A DNA stretch of 64,000 nt from Streptomyces roseifaciens (GTDB lineage Bacteria > Actinomycetota > Actinomycetes > Streptomycetales > Streptomycetaceae): assembly GCF_001445655.1 (NCBI RefSeq), contig NZ_LNBE01000005.1, positions 1-64,000 on the forward strand, in the 5' to 3' direction. Positions 32,470-41,982 of the stretch are shown here, in pieces (position 1 is the stretch's first letter; each line of letters begins with the position of its first letter). The position numbers and the translations under genes were made by a program. The notes under the pieces were generated by a model. It did not search any database. It saw nothing but the letters and a program-made list of their open reading frames with translations, and was not told the origin of the DNA.

Positions 32470-33378
32470 TCAGCCCGTGCGGGAGTCGTGTGCGCCGGAG
32501 GCGCCGTCCGCGCCCGCGGCGGACCCGGTCGTGACGGCGCCTCCGGCCGTCGACATCGCGGGCGGGCTGCCCTTGCGCGAGCGCTGCGTGCGCCGTTCGA
32601 TCCAGGTGGCCACCGAAGACAGCGCCAGGCAGAGCAGGATGTAGATCGAACCGAAGATGATCACCATCGGGATGAAGGCGTAGACGCCGTTCACCGGCTT
32701 GGTCTGCTCGGCGAAGGCCTTGCCCACGAAGAGCAGCTCCTCGTAGAGGATGATGAACCCGAGCGAGGTGTCCTTCAGGGTCACCACGAGCTGGCTGATG
32801 ATCGACGGCAGCATCGTCCGTACGCCCTGCGGGATCAGGATGCTCGACATCACCTGCGTCTTGCGCAGTCCGAGCGCGTAGGCGGCCTCGCTCTGGCCCC
32901 GGGGCACCGCGTTGATCCCGGACCGGAAGATCTCGGCCTGCACGGAGCCGTTGTAGAGCGTGAGCCCGATGACCAGCGCCCACATCGGATCGTTGGTGAA
33001 GACTCCCGCGAACAGCAGGAAGATCATGATCATCAGCGGCATGGAGCGGAAGAACTCCACCACCACCGTGGCGGCCCAGCGCACCGGCCGGTGGTCGGAC
33101 AGCCGGGCGGCCGCCAGCACGGCGCCGAGCGAGAGCGAGAGCACCGCCGCGATCGCGAACGTCTTCAGCGTCGTCAGCAGGCCGTCGACGATCCGCTGGT
33201 GGGTGTCGCTGTACTCGTAGTCGTCCCACAGGCCGGCCTGGAACTGACCGGTGTCGTCCAGCCTGTAGATGATGAAGGCGATCAGACCGAGGATCGCGAC
33301 GGTGGACAGCGCCCCGTAGAGGCGGTTGCGGGCCCGCGCCCGGGGGCCGGGTGCGTCGTAGAGGACGTTAGCGCTCAC
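32470..33378 (-). CDS. gluD: Glutamate ABC transporter permease GluD
   Basis: This 302-residue inner-membrane subunit belongs to the polar amino-acid HisM/GlnP family. Five or so membrane helices span about residues 25-260, with the cytoplasmic EAA-type coupling loop GLRKTQVMSSILIPQGVR (family ALGL-x-QxxxxxxIPQ). The C-terminal tail after residue 265 is Ser/Gly/Ala-rich. GTG 33378 overlaps the gluC stop as GTGA. By family and location it pairs with GluC to import glutamate, powered by GluA and fed by GluB. It is the last gene of the minus-strand operon; about 90 bases separate it from the 5' end of the FAD monooxygenase frame. Confidence 0.92.
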   Translation of the reverse strand: MSANVLYDAPGPRARARNRLYGALSTVAILGLIAFIIYRLDDTGQFQAGLWDDYEYSDTHQRIVDGLLTTLKTFAIAAVLSLSLGAVLAAARLSDHRPVRWAATVVVEFFRSMPLMIMIFLLFAGVFTNDPMWALVIGLTLYNGSVQAEIFRSGINAVPRGQSEAAYALGLRKTQVMSSILIPQGVRTMLPSIISQLVVTLKDTSLGFIILYEELLFVGKAFAEQTKPVNGVYAFIPMVIIFGSIYILLCLALSSVATWIERRTQRSRKGSPPAMSTAGGAVTTGSAAGADGASGAHDSRTG

Positions 33379-34025
33379 CGGGCCACCGCCAGCCGGTTCT
33401 CCAGCAGCCGGAACAGGCCGCTGATCGCCAGGGTGATGATGATGTAGCAGATCGCGATCCAGAGGAAGATCACGTAGATGTTGTAGCCGGTGTCGGCGTT
33501 GAGCGACTTCTGCACCGAGCCCAGCTGGGTGACGTTGAAGCCCGAGGCGATCGCCGTGTTCTTGGTGAGGGCGATCATCAGGCTGCCGATGGGCGGCACC
33601 GCGGTGCGGGTCGCCTGGGGCAGCACGACCTGGCTCAGCGTCTGGTTGAAGGTCATCCCGATCGAGCGGGCGGCCTCCGCCTGGCCCACCGGTACGGAGT
33701 TGATGCCGGACCGGACGGCCTCGCAGATGAACGCCGAGGTGTAGCACCCGAGCGTCAGCACGGCGAGCCAGAAGGAGTCCCAGCCCTTGAGCCCGAGGGC
33801 GGGCAGGCCCAGGGTGACGGCGAGGAAGAGCAGCACCAGCGGGGTGTTGCGCAGCAGCGTCACCCAAGTGGCGCCGAATATTCGCAGGGCGGGCACCGGG
33901 GAGACCCGGAACGCCGCCATCAGTATGCCCAGCACCAGGGCCAGCAGGCCGCTGAGCCCCGTGAGCTCCACGGTGCCGAGGAATCCTTCACGGAACTCCG
34001 CGAAGTGGTCCGACAGAACGTTCAA
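33375..34025 (-). CDS. gluC: Glutamate ABC transporter permease GluC
   Basis: The 216-residue permease of the HisM/GlnP family has about five hydrophobic helices and the coupling loop ARSIGMTFNQTLSQVVLPQA. The TTG start at 34025 follows GGGAGC. There is no signal peptide; the first helix begins at about residue 18 (VELTGLSGLLALVLGILMAA). It ends by a 4-base overlap with gluD, consistent with stoichiometric translation of the permease pair. The family handles glutamate, glutamine and other polar amino acids. Glutamate is assigned from the gluA-D plus gluRK arrangement known in Streptomyces. Confidence 0.92.
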   Translation of the reverse strand: MNVLSDHFAEFREGFLGTVELTGLSGLLALVLGILMAAFRVSPVPALRIFGATWVTLLRNTPLVLLFLAVTLGLPALGLKGWDSFWLAVLTLGCYTSAFICEAVRSGINSVPVGQAEAARSIGMTFNQTLSQVVLPQATRTAVPPIGSLMIALTKNTAIASGFNVTQLGSVQKSLNADTGYNIYVIFLWIAICYIIITLAISGLFRLLENRLAVAR

Positions 34026-34041
34026 GGCAGCGCTCCCGGCT

Positions 34042-34075
34042 GATCAGTAGCGGATCACGTGCGGATCAGTAGCGG
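34042..34075 (-). repeat. 12-bp direct duplication at the gluB 3' end
   Basis: GATCAGTAGCGG occurs at 34042-34053 and again at 34064-34075, 22 bases apart. The second copy holds the gluB stop codon (minus strand), so the first is a remnant of a short terminal duplication lying between gluB and gluC. Confidence 0.7.
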
Positions 34076-34989
34076 TCGACCGCGGGCGGGTTCGGCGCGG
34101 CGACCCCGGAGAGGCCGATGGTGGCGTCGTAGGCCTTCTTCCAGTCGCCGTTCTTCACGTGCGCCTCGATGGCGTCGTTGATGGCCGCGCGCAGTGCCTT
34201 GTCGTCCTTCTTCACGCCCACGCCGTAGGGCTCCGTGGAGAACGGCTTGCCGACCACCTTCAGAGCGCCCTTGTTCTCCGCGGCGTAGCCCTTGAGGAGC
34301 GTGTCGTCGGTGGTCACGGCGTCGACCGTGCCGGACACGAGCTCCTGGACGCACACCTGGTAGCCCTGCTGGGCCTTGACCTCGCCCACGCCGTACTTGG
34401 GCTCCTTGATGCGCTTGAGCGGCGTGGAGCCGGTCACCGAGCAGACCTTCTTGCCCTTGAGGTCCTCGGGGCCCTTGATGCTGCTGTCGGACTTCACCAG
34501 CAGGTCCTGCCCGGCGACGTAGTACGGGCCGGCGAAGTCGACCTGCTTCTTGCGCTCGTCGTTGATCGTGTAGGTGCCGACGTAGAAGTCGACGCCGCCA
34601 CTGGCGATCTGCGTCTCGCGGGCCTCGGACGGCACCGTCTTGAACTTGATGTGGGCCTCGTCGAAGCCGAGGTCGGCCGCGATCATCCGGGCGATCTCCA
34701 CGTCGAAGCCGGTGCGCTTCTTGGAGGTGGGGTTCTCGTAGCCCAGGCCGGGCTGGTCGGCCTTGGTGCCGATGGTGATCGTCTTGCCCTTGATCCGGTC
34801 GAAGACGGGCGAGTCCTTGACGTCGGCCGAGGTGTTCACCTTGTAGGTCGGTACGGCCGGTGCGGACTTGCCGTCGCCGGGCTTGCCGGCCTTGTCGTCG
34901 TCCGGGCTGCCCGACTTGCCGCAGGCGGTGGCGGTCGCGGTGAGGGCGAGTGCCACGGCGGCGGCTGCGACGGTCTTGCGGAGCTTCAT
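34066..34989 (-). CDS. gluB: Glutamate-binding lipoprotein GluB
   Basis: A 307-residue extracytoplasmic solute-binding protein of the bacterial family 3 type. The lipoprotein signal MKLRKTVAAAAVALALTATA leads to the lipid-attachment Cys23 (ATAC-GK). A linker rich in Asp/Lys/Gly follows, then the two-lobe binding domain: SPVFDRIKGKTITIGTKADQ at its start, FDVEIARMIAADLGF, and the signature region around GGVDFYVGTYTINDERKKQVDF. ATG 34989 has AAAGG nine bases upstream; ATG 34998 would place that site against the start codon. It is the second gene of gluABCD, with a gap of about 98 bases after gluA. Confidence 0.93.
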   Translation of the reverse strand: MKLRKTVAAAAVALALTATATACGKSGSPDDDKAGKPGDGKSAPAVPTYKVNTSADVKDSPVFDRIKGKTITIGTKADQPGLGYENPTSKKRTGFDVEIARMIAADLGFDEAHIKFKTVPSEARETQIASGGVDFYVGTYTINDERKKQVDFAGPYYVAGQDLLVKSDSSIKGPEDLKGKKVCSVTGSTPLKRIKEPKYGVGEVKAQQGYQVCVQELVSGTVDAVTTDDTLLKGYAAENKGALKVVGKPFSTEPYGVGVKKDDKALRAAINDAIEAHVKNGDWKKAYDATIGLSGVAAPNPPAVDRY

Positions 34990-35087
34990 GGTGAACATCC
35001 TTTGCGTCTGCAGGTGGAGCGGAGCGGTTCGGGCAGCCGTGACGGGAGGGCCGAACGGGCCGGTCCGGCGGCGGGGCGCCGGTGCGG

Positions 35088-35864
35088 TCAGTGGTGCAGG
35101 ATCTTCGAGAGGAAGTCCTTGGCACGGTCACTGCGCGGGTTGCTGAAGAACTGGTCCGGCCGCGCCTCCTCGACGATGCGGCCGTCGGCCATGAAGACCA
35201 CGCGGTTGGCGGCGGAGCGGGCGAAGCCCATCTCGTGGGTGACGACGACCATCGTCATGCCGTCCCGGGCGAGCTGCTGCATGACCTCCAGCACCTCGTT
35301 GATCATCTCCGGGTCGAGCGCGGACGTCGGCTCGTCGAACAACATCACCTTCGGATCCATGGCCAGGGCACGGGCGATGGCCACCCGCTGCTGCTGACCG
35401 CCCGAGAGCTGGGCGGGGTACTTGTCGGCCTGGGCTCCGACGCCGACCCTGTCGAGGAGAGCACGTGCCTTCTCCTCGGCCTTGCGGCGGTCTGTCCTGC
35501 GGACCTTGATCTGACCGAGCGTCACGTTCTCGAGCACGGTCTTGTGCGCGAAGAGGTTGAAGGACTGGAAGACCATGCCGACGTCGGCACGCAGTCTGGC
35601 CAGCTCCTTGCCCTCCTGGGGCAGTGGTCTGCCGTCGATGGTGATCGATCCGGAATCCGTGGTTTCCAGACGGTTGATGGTCCGGCACAGCGTCGACTTG
35701 CCCGAACCCGACGGGCCGATCACGACGACGACCTCGCCGCGTGCGATGGTCAGATCGATGTCCTGGAGGACATGCAGGGCGCCGAAGTGCTTGTTGACGC
35801 TTTTCAGGACGACCAGTGGGTCTGCGGCGGCAGTGGCCTCGTCGGTCACCGATACTTCGCTCAT
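35088..35864 (-). CDS. gluA: Glutamate ABC transporter ATP-binding protein GluA
   Basis: The 258-residue ATPase subunit of the polar amino-acid uptake class. Walker [10 protein letters not shown] lies at residues 50-58, the Q-loop is VFQSFNLF, the ABC signature LSGGQQQ is at 153-159, Walker B is [12 protein letters not shown] and the switch His is in [11 protein letters not shown] 35864 follows GAGGA; the frame continues upstream without a better start. It is the first gene of the gluABCD operon. Upstream (35865-36133) is the divergent region shared with gluR, which contains a lower-GC patch around 35925-35965 where the gluA promoter probably lies. In S. coelicolor this operon is activated by GluR-GluK. 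Confidence 0.94.
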   Translation of the reverse strand: MSEVSVTDEATAAADPLVVLKSVNKHFGALHVLQDIDLTIARGEVVVVIGPSGSGKSTLCRTINRLETTDSGSITIDGRPLPQEGKELARLRADVGMVFQSFNLFAHKTVLENVTLGQIKVRRTDRRKAEEKARALLDRVGVGAQADKYPAQLSGGQQQRVAIARALAMDPKVMLFDEPTSALDPEMINEVLEVMQQLARDGMTMVVVTHEMGFARSAANRVVFMADGRIVEEARPDQFFSNPRSDRAKDFLSKILHH

Positions 35865-36133
35865 CGGCGTTCCTCGCTCCATCCTCCTCGATTGGGAGGA
35901 CCCTAATGAGCGGCATCGACCAGCGTCATTACATCTGAGCTGAAATTGAGCATAACGATCCGGCCGCAAAGGGACACTCTGCGTGAAGGGGGCGCGCGGC
36001 GTGCACGCCGGTCGCGCGGGCGTACCGGCTGGATAACGGAAGCTCCTTCGCTCCCGGAACCCCCTTGACGGACCGGGTGTCCATCAGCGTGGATGCGGGG
36101 GTGCCCACGCTGCGGTCACAGGGAGGGGGCCGG

Positions 36134-36841
36134 ATGAGACTGCTGCTGGTGGAGGACGACGACCACGTCGCCGCGGCCCTGGCGGCGGTGCTGTCCCGGC
36201 ACGGCTTCGACGTCACCCACGCCCGGAGCGGCGAGGAGGCGCTCCGCGCCCTGCTGCCCGACACGGGCGTGCCCTTCGCCGTCGTCCTGCTCGACCTCGG
36301 CCTGCCCGACCAGGACGGCTTCGAGGTCTGCGGCAAGATCCGCAAACGCACCGGCATACCCGTCATCATGGTCACCGCCCGCGCCGACACCCGCTCCAAG
36401 ATCCACGGTCTCAACCTCGGCGCCGACGACTACGTGGTCAAGCCCTACGACACCGGCGAGCTCCTGGCCCGCATCCATGCGGTCGCCCGCCGCAAGCCGC
36501 CCGCCGGCAAGGGCCCGGAGGAGACGCAGGAGCCCTCCGCGCCGCGTTCGCTGCGGCTGGGCAGCCTCACCATCGAACTCCCCAACCGCGAGGTCTCCGT
36601 GGCCGGTACGGCCGTCCCGCTCACCCGTAAGGAGTTCGACCTGCTGGCCCTGCTCGCCCAGCGGCCCGGCGTCGTCTTCCGCCGCGAACAGATCATCAGC
36701 GAGGTGTGGCAGACCAGTTGGGAGGGGACCGGCCGCACCCTGGAGGTGCACATCGCCTCCCTGCGCGCCAAACTGCGCATGCCCGCCCTGATCGAGACGG
36801 TCCGCGGGGTCGGCTACAAAATCGTCGTCCCGGCCCGGTGA
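36134..36841 (+). CDS. gluR: OmpR-family response regulator GluR
   Basis: The 235-residue regulator has a receiver domain (about residues 1-115; LVEDDD acidic pocket, phospho-acceptor Asp54 in VLLDLGLPDQDG, Lys in DYVVKPYDTGE). An OmpR/PhoB winged helix follows at about 140-235 (LTRKEFDLLALLAQRPG, VWQTSWEGTGRTLEVHIASLRAKL). ATG 36134 lies after GGGAGGG; the in-frame extension to 36065 is not needed. gluK follows after 15 bases. It is divergent from gluABCD, and in S. coelicolor the orthologous pair was reported to sense glutamate and activate this transporter operon. A TTGACG at 36065-36070 could be a -35 box. Confidence 0.92.
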   Translation: MRLLLVEDDDHVAAALAAVLSRHGFDVTHARSGEEALRALLPDTGVPFAVVLLDLGLPDQDGFEVCGKIRKRTGIPVIMVTARADTRSKIHGLNLGADDYVVKPYDTGELLARIHAVARRKPPAGKGPEETQEPSAPRSLRLGSLTIELPNREVSVAGTAVPLTRKEFDLLALLAQRPGVVFRREQIISEVWQTSWEGTGRTLEVHIASLRAKLRMPALIETVRGVGYKIVVPAR

Positions 36842-36856
36842 GGGCCGGCCGAGCCT

Positions 36857-38296
36857 GTGCGCACACGACTCCTTCCGCTCCTCATCGTCCTGCTCGCGGG
36901 CGTGCTGCTCGCCCTCGGGTTCCCCCTCGCAGCCAGCATCGCCGCGGCCGAGCAGCAGCGCGTGGTCGTCGACCGCATCGACGACACCGCCCGCTTCGCG
37001 GCCCTCGCCCAGTTCGTCACGACCCGGCCGTCGGACCAGGCGGCCGAGACGGACGAACGGTTCAACACCCTGCGCTCCGAACTCCTCCGCTACGAGGAGC
37101 TGTACGACATCAGGGTCGGCATCTTCTACCGCGACGGAGCGGCCATGGCGGTCGCCCCCAGGCGCTGGGAGGTGCCGTCCACCGGTGAGGGCCGGCGAGC
37201 CTTCAAGGAGGCCCTGGCGGGGCGCCGCAGCCACGACCCCGGGCAGGTCTGGCCGCTGCAGCACAGCCGGCTCGCCGTCGCCTCCCCGGTCATCCGCGAC
37301 GGCGACGTCGTCGCGGTCGTCGTCACCGATTCCCCCACGGGGCAGCTGCGCTCCCGGATCCTGCACTCCTGGATGCTGCTCGTGGCGGGCGAGACCGCCG
37401 CGATGCTCGTCGCCGTCGCCGCCGCGTTCCGCCTCACGGGGTGGGTGCTGCGGCCCGTACGGACCCTGGACGCCGCGACGCACGGCATCGCCACGGGGCG
37501 GCTGAACTCCCGCGTCGCGGCCGACAGCGGGCCGCCCGAGCTGCGCCGCCTGGCGCGCTCCTTCAACGAGATGGCCGACAACGTCGAGACCGTCCTGGAC
37601 CAGCAGCGCGCCTTCGTCGCCGACGCCTCGCACCAGCTGCGCAACCCGCTCGCCGCCCTCCTGCTGCGCATCGACCTCCTCGCCCTGGCCCTCCCCTCCG
37701 GCCACACGGAGGTCGCCTCCGTGCGGGCCGAGGGCAAGCGCCTCGCGCGCGTGCTCGACGACCTCCTGGGCCTCGCCCTCGCCGAGCACGCCGCCGCCGA
37801 CCTCCAGCTGACCGACATAGCGGAGATCGTCACCGACCGGGTGGGGGCCTGGTCACCGGTCGCCGACCGCGAGCAGGTGACGCTCACCTACAGCGGTCCG
37901 GCCGCGGTGACGGGCTGGGCCGATCCGGTGGCCCTCTCCAGCGCCCTCGACGCGGTGGTGGACAACGCGCTCAAGTTCACGCCCGGGGGCTCCCCCGTCC
38001 ACGTCAGCGTCGAGGTCGAGGGCGACTGCGTCGGCATCACGGTCGCCGACGGCGGCCCCGGCCTCACGGACGAGGAGCTCACCCGCATCGGCGACCGCTT
38101 CTGGCGCAGCAGCCGCCACCAGAACGTCTCCGGCTCGGGCCTGGGGCTGTCCATCTCCCGGGCCCTCCTCGCGGCGGGCGGCGCCACGCTCACGTACGCC
38201 CCCAACGAGCCGCACGGACTGCGGGCGGTGATCAAGGTGCCGCGGCAGGGAGCGGGCGTGAACGGAACCCCTCAGGGCGCGACCGACAGGCAGTGA
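36857..38296 (+). CDS. gluK: Sensor histidine kinase GluK
   Basis: A 479-residue membrane sensor kinase. The first helix spans about residues 5-30, an extracellular sensing region of about 140 residues follows (33-168), and the second helix spans about 170-195. HAMP follows at about 195-250 with RLARSFNEMADNV, then HisKA with phospho-acceptor His259 (DASHQLRNPLAAL), and a HATPase domain with the N-box VVDNALKFTPGG, G1 DGGPGLT and G2 GSGLGLS. GTG 36857 is the start; the gene is 15 bases after gluR and probably cotranscribed. By orthology it detects external glutamate. It ends only 11 bases from the convergent TAXI gene, leaving no room for a separate terminator. Confidence 0.92.
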   Translation: MRTRLLPLLIVLLAGVLLALGFPLAASIAAAEQQRVVVDRIDDTARFAALAQFVTTRPSDQAAETDERFNTLRSELLRYEELYDIRVGIFYRDGAAMAVAPRRWEVPSTGEGRRAFKEALAGRRSHDPGQVWPLQHSRLAVASPVIRDGDVVAVVVTDSPTGQLRSRILHSWMLLVAGETAAMLVAVAAAFRLTGWVLRPVRTLDAATHGIATGRLNSRVAADSGPPELRRLARSFNEMADNVETVLDQQRAFVADASHQLRNPLAALLLRIDLLALALPSGHTEVASVRAEGKRLARVLDDLLGLALAEHAAADLQLTDIAEIVTDRVGAWSPVADREQVTLTYSGPAAVTGWADPVALSSALDAVVDNALKFTPGGSPVHVSVEVEGDCVGITVADGGPGLTDEELTRIGDRFWRSSRHQNVSGSGLGLSISRALLAAGGATLTYAPNEPHGLRAVIKVPRQGAGVNGTPQGATDRQ

Positions 38297-38307
38297 CCTG
38301 ACGCCCC

Positions 38308-39306
38308 TCAGGGCTTGACCGACAGGTAGTAGCGTCGTGCCCCCGCGTGCAGCTGCAGGGGGTCGGTGAAGATCGCCGTACGGAGATCCACCTTCTGCGC
38401 CGCGTGCACCTTCTGCCCTATGCGGTCCCTGCTGTTCATCACGGAGCGGGTGACGCTCTCCGCCAGCTCCGGATCCGCGTGGTCCATGGTGACGAGGAGG
38501 TTCGCGACCGCCAGCGTCTTCACCGCCTGCGTCGCCTGCAGCTCCGGATAGGCGTCCACGGGCATGACCGCGGCCCGGTAGTAGTGCGTCTGCGGCCCCT
38601 GCGCGTGCAGCGGCGCGATCAGGTCGCTCAGCTGCACCAGGCGGATGGACAGCCGCAGGCCGAGCGTCTGGACGGCGTTCGTGGGCAGCCCGCCGGACCA
38701 GAAGAACGCGTCCAGCTCCCCCCGCTCCAGCAGCCCCGGCATCCTGTCGATGCCGACCCGCACCGGAGTGATGTCCTTGTCGAAGTCGAGCCCCGCCGCC
38801 TTCAGCAGCCGCCGCGTGATCAGCTGCACCCCGGAGTCGTCCGTCCCCACGCCCACCCGCAGGCCCCGCAGGTCCCGTGCGGACTGCACCCGGGAGGACT
38901 TCTCCACCACCAGCTGGATGTAGTCGTCGTACAGCCGGGCACAGGCGCGCAGCCCCGCCGCGCCCGGCTTCCCCTCGTCGCGGTAGGTGGCGACCGAGTC
39001 CGCGGTGGCCAGGGTGAAGTCCGCCTCGCCGGAGGTGAGCTGCCGCAGGTTGTCGATCGACCCCTGGCTGCGCCGCAGGCGCACGTCCAGGGACGGCATG
39101 TCGCGCCCCAGGTCCTCCTTGAGGAGGTCCCCGTACTTGGCGTACACGCCCGTCGGCACCCCGGTGGCGAACGACATCCGGCCGGCCGGGGACGTGTCCC
39201 CGTGCAGTGACACCAGCCACCACACCAGCATGGCGAGCACGGCGGTGCCCGCGGCGGCCGCACGGAGGACGCGGCGCCTTCCAGGGCGCGGGGAACGGGG
39301 AAGCAT
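38308..39306 (-). CDS. TAXI-family TRAP-type solute-binding protein
   Basis: The 332-residue product is a membrane-anchored or secreted TAXI-family binding protein. A basic N-terminus with a hydrophobic segment (about residues 14-35, [19 protein letters not shown]) is followed by the family opening [16 protein letters not shown], the [14 protein letters not shown] motif and the [20 protein letters not shown] segment. TAXI proteins normally deliver organic acids such as glutamate or 2-oxoglutarate to a TRAP permease, but no such permease is in this window. Convergence with gluK and nearness to gluABCD suggest a part in glutamate sensing or binding; this is inference. No lipobox Cys is visible, so release depends on signal cleavage, which is uncertain. 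Confidence 0.88.
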   Translation of the reverse strand: MLPRSPRPGRRRVLRAAAAGTAVLAMLVWWLVSLHGDTSPAGRMSFATGVPTGVYAKYGDLLKEDLGRDMPSLDVRLRRSQGSIDNLRQLTSGEADFTLATADSVATYRDEGKPGAAGLRACARLYDDYIQLVVEKSSRVQSARDLRGLRVGVGTDDSGVQLITRRLLKAAGLDFDKDITPVRVGIDRMPGLLERGELDAFFWSGGLPTNAVQTLGLRLSIRLVQLSDLIAPLHAQGPQTHYYRAAVMPVDAYPELQATQAVKTLAVANLLVTMDHADPELAESVTRSVMNSRDRIGQKVHAAQKVDLRTAIFTDPLQLHAGARRYYLSVKP

Positions 39307-39422
39307 GGGCGGATCCTGCCAGGCCCGGCCGGGCTTCGGCAGGGGTTACGGCGGAACGGGGGCGGAGGCGGGGAAAGGGAGAGGCGGGCTGTCCGGGCGA
39401 CCACGTACCCTGGTCGATTGAG

Positions 39423-40919
39423 ATGAGTGCGAAGACATACGAGGTGCGCACCTACGGGTGCCAGATGAACGTCCATGACTCCGAGCGGCTGTCGGGCCTG
39501 CTGGAGGACGCGGGCTATGTCCGTGCGCCCGAGGGCACCGCGGAGGGCGACGCCGACGTCGTCGTCTTCAACACCTGCGCGGTGCGGGAGAACGCCGACA
39601 ACAAGCTCTACGGCAACCTCGGCCGGCTGGCCCCCATGAAGACGAAGCGTCCCGGGATGCAGATCGCCGTCGGCGGCTGCCTCGCCCAGAAGGACCGCGA
39701 CACGATCGTGAAGCGGGCCCCCTGGGTCGACGTCGTCTTCGGCACGCACAACATCGGCAAGCTGCCCGTGCTGCTCGAGCGCGCCCGCATCCAGGAAGAG
39801 GCGCAGGTCGAGATCGCCGAGTCCCTGGAGGCGTTCCCCTCGACGCTGCCGACGCGCCGCGAGAGCGCCTACGCGGCCTGGGTGTCCATCTCCGTCGGGT
39901 GCAACAACACCTGCACGTTCTGCATCGTCCCGGCGCTGCGCGGCAAGGAGAAGGACCGCCGCACGGGCGACATCCTCGCCGAGATCGAGGCGCTCGTCGC
40001 CGAGGGCGTCAGCGAGATCACCCTCCTCGGCCAGAACGTCAACGCCTACGGCTCCGACATCGGCGACCGCGAGGCGTTCTCCAAGCTGCTGCGCGCCTGC
40101 GGCAGGATCGAGGGCCTGGAGCGGGTCCGCTTCACCTCCCCGCACCCGCGCGACTTCACCGACGACGTGATCGCCGCCATGGCCGAGACGCCGAACGTGA
40201 TGCACCAGCTGCACATGCCGCTGCAGTCCGGCTCGGACACCGTCCTGAAGGCGATGCGCCGCTCGTACCGCCAGGAGCGCTTCCTGGGCATCATCGAGAA
40301 GGTGCGCGCCGCCATGCCGGACGCCGCCATCTCCACCGACATCATCGTGGGCTTCCCCGGCGAGACCGAGGAGGACTTCGAGCAGACCATGCACGTGGTG
40401 CGCGAGGCGCGCTTCGCGAACGCCTTCACGTTCCAGTACTCCAAGCGCCCCGGCACCCCCGCGGCCACCATGGAGGGCCAGATCCCCAAGGAGGTCGTGC
40501 AGGCGCGCTACGAGCGTCTCGTCGCCCTCCAGGAGGAGATCTCCTGGGACGAGAACAAGAAGCAGGTCGGCCGCACCCTGGAGGTCATGGTCGCCGAGGG
40601 CGAGGGCCGCAAGGACGACGCCACGCACCGCCTCTCCGGCCGCGCGCCCGACAACCGCCTCGTGCACTTCACCAAGCCCGACGAGCCGGTCCGCCCGGGC
40701 GACGTGGTGACCGTCGAGATCACCTACGCCGCCCCGCACCACCTGCTCGCCGAGGGCCCCGCCAAGGCCGTGCGCCGCACGCGCGCGGGCGATGCGTGGG
40801 AGAAGCGCACCGCCGCTGCCGCCGCCAAGCCGGCCGGCGTGATGCTGGGCATCCCGGCCATCGGCGCCCCCGCGCCGAGCCCCGCCCCCGCCGCCGCGGG
40901 CTGCGGCGGCTGCGACTGA
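39423..40919 (+). CDS. miaB: tRNA-2-methylthio-N6-dimethylallyladenosine synthase MiaB
   Basis: MiaB methylthiolates i6A37 of tRNAs, acting after MiaA, which is encoded 1.8 kb downstream. The 498-residue enzyme has UPF0004 cysteines Cys13 ([11 protein letters not shown]), Cys52 (NTCAVREN) and Cys86 (GGCLAQ). The radical-SAM cluster is Cys160, Cys164, Cys167 (GCNNTCTFC), followed by GKEKDRR, and a C-terminal TRAM domain reaches about residue 450. The tail is Ala/Pro-rich and ends AAAGCGGCD, with two further cysteines of unknown use. ATG 39423 gives the family N-terminus; the frame is open upstream to 39207 through sequence belonging to the divergent gene. No strong ribosome site is present. 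Confidence 0.96.
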   Translation: MSAKTYEVRTYGCQMNVHDSERLSGLLEDAGYVRAPEGTAEGDADVVVFNTCAVRENADNKLYGNLGRLAPMKTKRPGMQIAVGGCLAQKDRDTIVKRAPWVDVVFGTHNIGKLPVLLERARIQEEAQVEIAESLEAFPSTLPTRRESAYAAWVSISVGCNNTCTFCIVPALRGKEKDRRTGDILAEIEALVAEGVSEITLLGQNVNAYGSDIGDREAFSKLLRACGRIEGLERVRFTSPHPRDFTDDVIAAMAETPNVMHQLHMPLQSGSDTVLKAMRRSYRQERFLGIIEKVRAAMPDAAISTDIIVGFPGETEEDFEQTMHVVREARFANAFTFQYSKRPGTPAATMEGQIPKEVVQARYERLVALQEEISWDENKKQVGRTLEVMVAEGEGRKDDATHRLSGRAPDNRLVHFTKPDEPVRPGDVVTVEITYAAPHHLLAEGPAKAVRRTRAGDAWEKRTAAAAAKPAGVMLGIPAIGAPAPSPAPAAAGCGGCD

Positions 40920-40928
40920 CGCACCGTC

Positions 40929-40956
40929 CGCGGCCCGGGAGCGCCCCCGGGCCGCG
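40929..40956 (+). terminator. Hairpin after miaB
   Basis: A perfect 11-bp GC-only stem (40929-40939 with 40946-40956) with loop AGCGCC lies ten bases after the miaB stop. There is no T-tract. Confidence 0.7.
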
Positions 40957-40993
40957 ACTGCGCGCAGCGCCCGGCGGGCGTATCGTTCCCGCC

Positions 40994-41704
40994 ATGCTCG
41001 TCGCCGCTGCCGTATGCCCCTGTCCGCCGCTGCTCGTCCCGGAGGTCGCCGCCGGGGCCGCACCCGAGCTGGACGGCCTGCGGGCCGCCTGCCTCGACGC
41101 GCTGGGCGTGCTGGCCGCCGCGCGGCCCGACCGGCTCGTCGTCCTCGGCCCCGCCCCGGAGCCGGGCCGCGGGCCGCACCCGCAGGGGGCCAAGGGATCG
41201 TTCCGCGGACTCGGCGTGGACGTCGACGTGCACCTGGGCCAGGGCCCGCAGGCGGGGGAGCGGCCGCTGCCGCAGTCCCTGGCGGTGGCCGCCTGGCTGT
41301 TGGAGCGCACGCGCTGGGCCGACGCGCCCGTCGAGGGCTTGGGCGTCGAAGAGACGCTGGAGGCCGGGCGGTGCCTGGCCACAGGCCGTCAGCTGGCCGA
41401 CGGGGACGGACGGACCGCCCTGCTGGTGATGGGCGACGGCAGCGCCTGCCGGACGCTCAAGGCCCCGGGTTATCTCGACGAGAGGGCGGCGGACTTCGAC
41501 GCGGAGGCGGCGCGCGCCCTGGGCGAGGCGGACACCGCGGCACTCGCCGCGCTCGACGGCGGACTCGCCCGGGAACTCAAGGCCGAGGGACGCGCCCCGT
41601 GGCAGGTCCTCGCGGGGGCCGGCGAGGGCGCCGAACTCAAGGGGCAGCTGCTGTACGACGAGGCGCCCTACGGGGTGGGGTACTTCGTGGCCGCCTGGTC
41701 GTAG
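40994..41704 (+). CDS. Class III extradiol dioxygenase (LigB/MEMO)-like protein
   Basis: The 236-residue protein resembles the LigB/MEMO superfamily. The N-terminal strand MLVAAAVCPCPPLLVPE aligns with the usual ICPHPP metal-site segment, and the LLVMGDGSACRTLKAPGYLD and C-terminal GYFVAAWS regions are typical of actinobacterial members found beside miaB. Where active dioxygenases have a metal-binding His (PHPP), this protein has Cys (CPCPP), and other His ligands are scarce, so ring-cleavage activity is doubtful. ATG 40994 is used. A possible link with tRNA modification rests only on the miaB neighbourhood. It is followed by a strong bidirectional terminator. Confidence 0.8.
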   Translation: MLVAAAVCPCPPLLVPEVAAGAAPELDGLRAACLDALGVLAAARPDRLVVLGPAPEPGRGPHPQGAKGSFRGLGVDVDVHLGQGPQAGERPLPQSLAVAAWLLERTRWADAPVEGLGVEETLEAGRCLATGRQLADGDGRTALLVMGDGSACRTLKAPGYLDERAADFDAEAARALGEADTAALAALDGGLARELKAEGRAPWQVLAGAGEGAELKGQLLYDEAPYGVGYFVAAWS

Positions 41705-41910
41705 CCGCCTGATCGCGACCGACACTCGCCGAGCCCCCTCCGGCAGCCCCTGATGGCCTCGCAGCCGTTCGGGCTCCCCGGGGACCTCGTGCGGGCGAAC
41801 GGCCGCGAGAGCGCCGTACAGACCCTCCGCGGGGCCCGCCGGGGCGTCTCGGTGGCCGCGGCTCGGGCGGTCGCGGCCCCGGTGGTCTTCACGCACCCGG
41901 AAACGCAGCG

Positions 41911-41942
41911 ACGGGGCGCGGAGCAGGTGCTCCGCGCCCCGT
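41911..41942 (+). terminator. Bidirectional terminator between convergent genes
   Basis: A perfect 15-bp inverted repeat (41911-41925 with 41928-41942) lies between the LigB-like gene (plus) and the antitoxin-like gene (minus, ending 41983). The remaining sequence 41705-41910 holds no gene I can support. Confidence 0.88.
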
Positions 41943-41982
41943 CGCCGACGAGGGGGCAGCGCCGGGTCCTCCCGGCAGCCGC

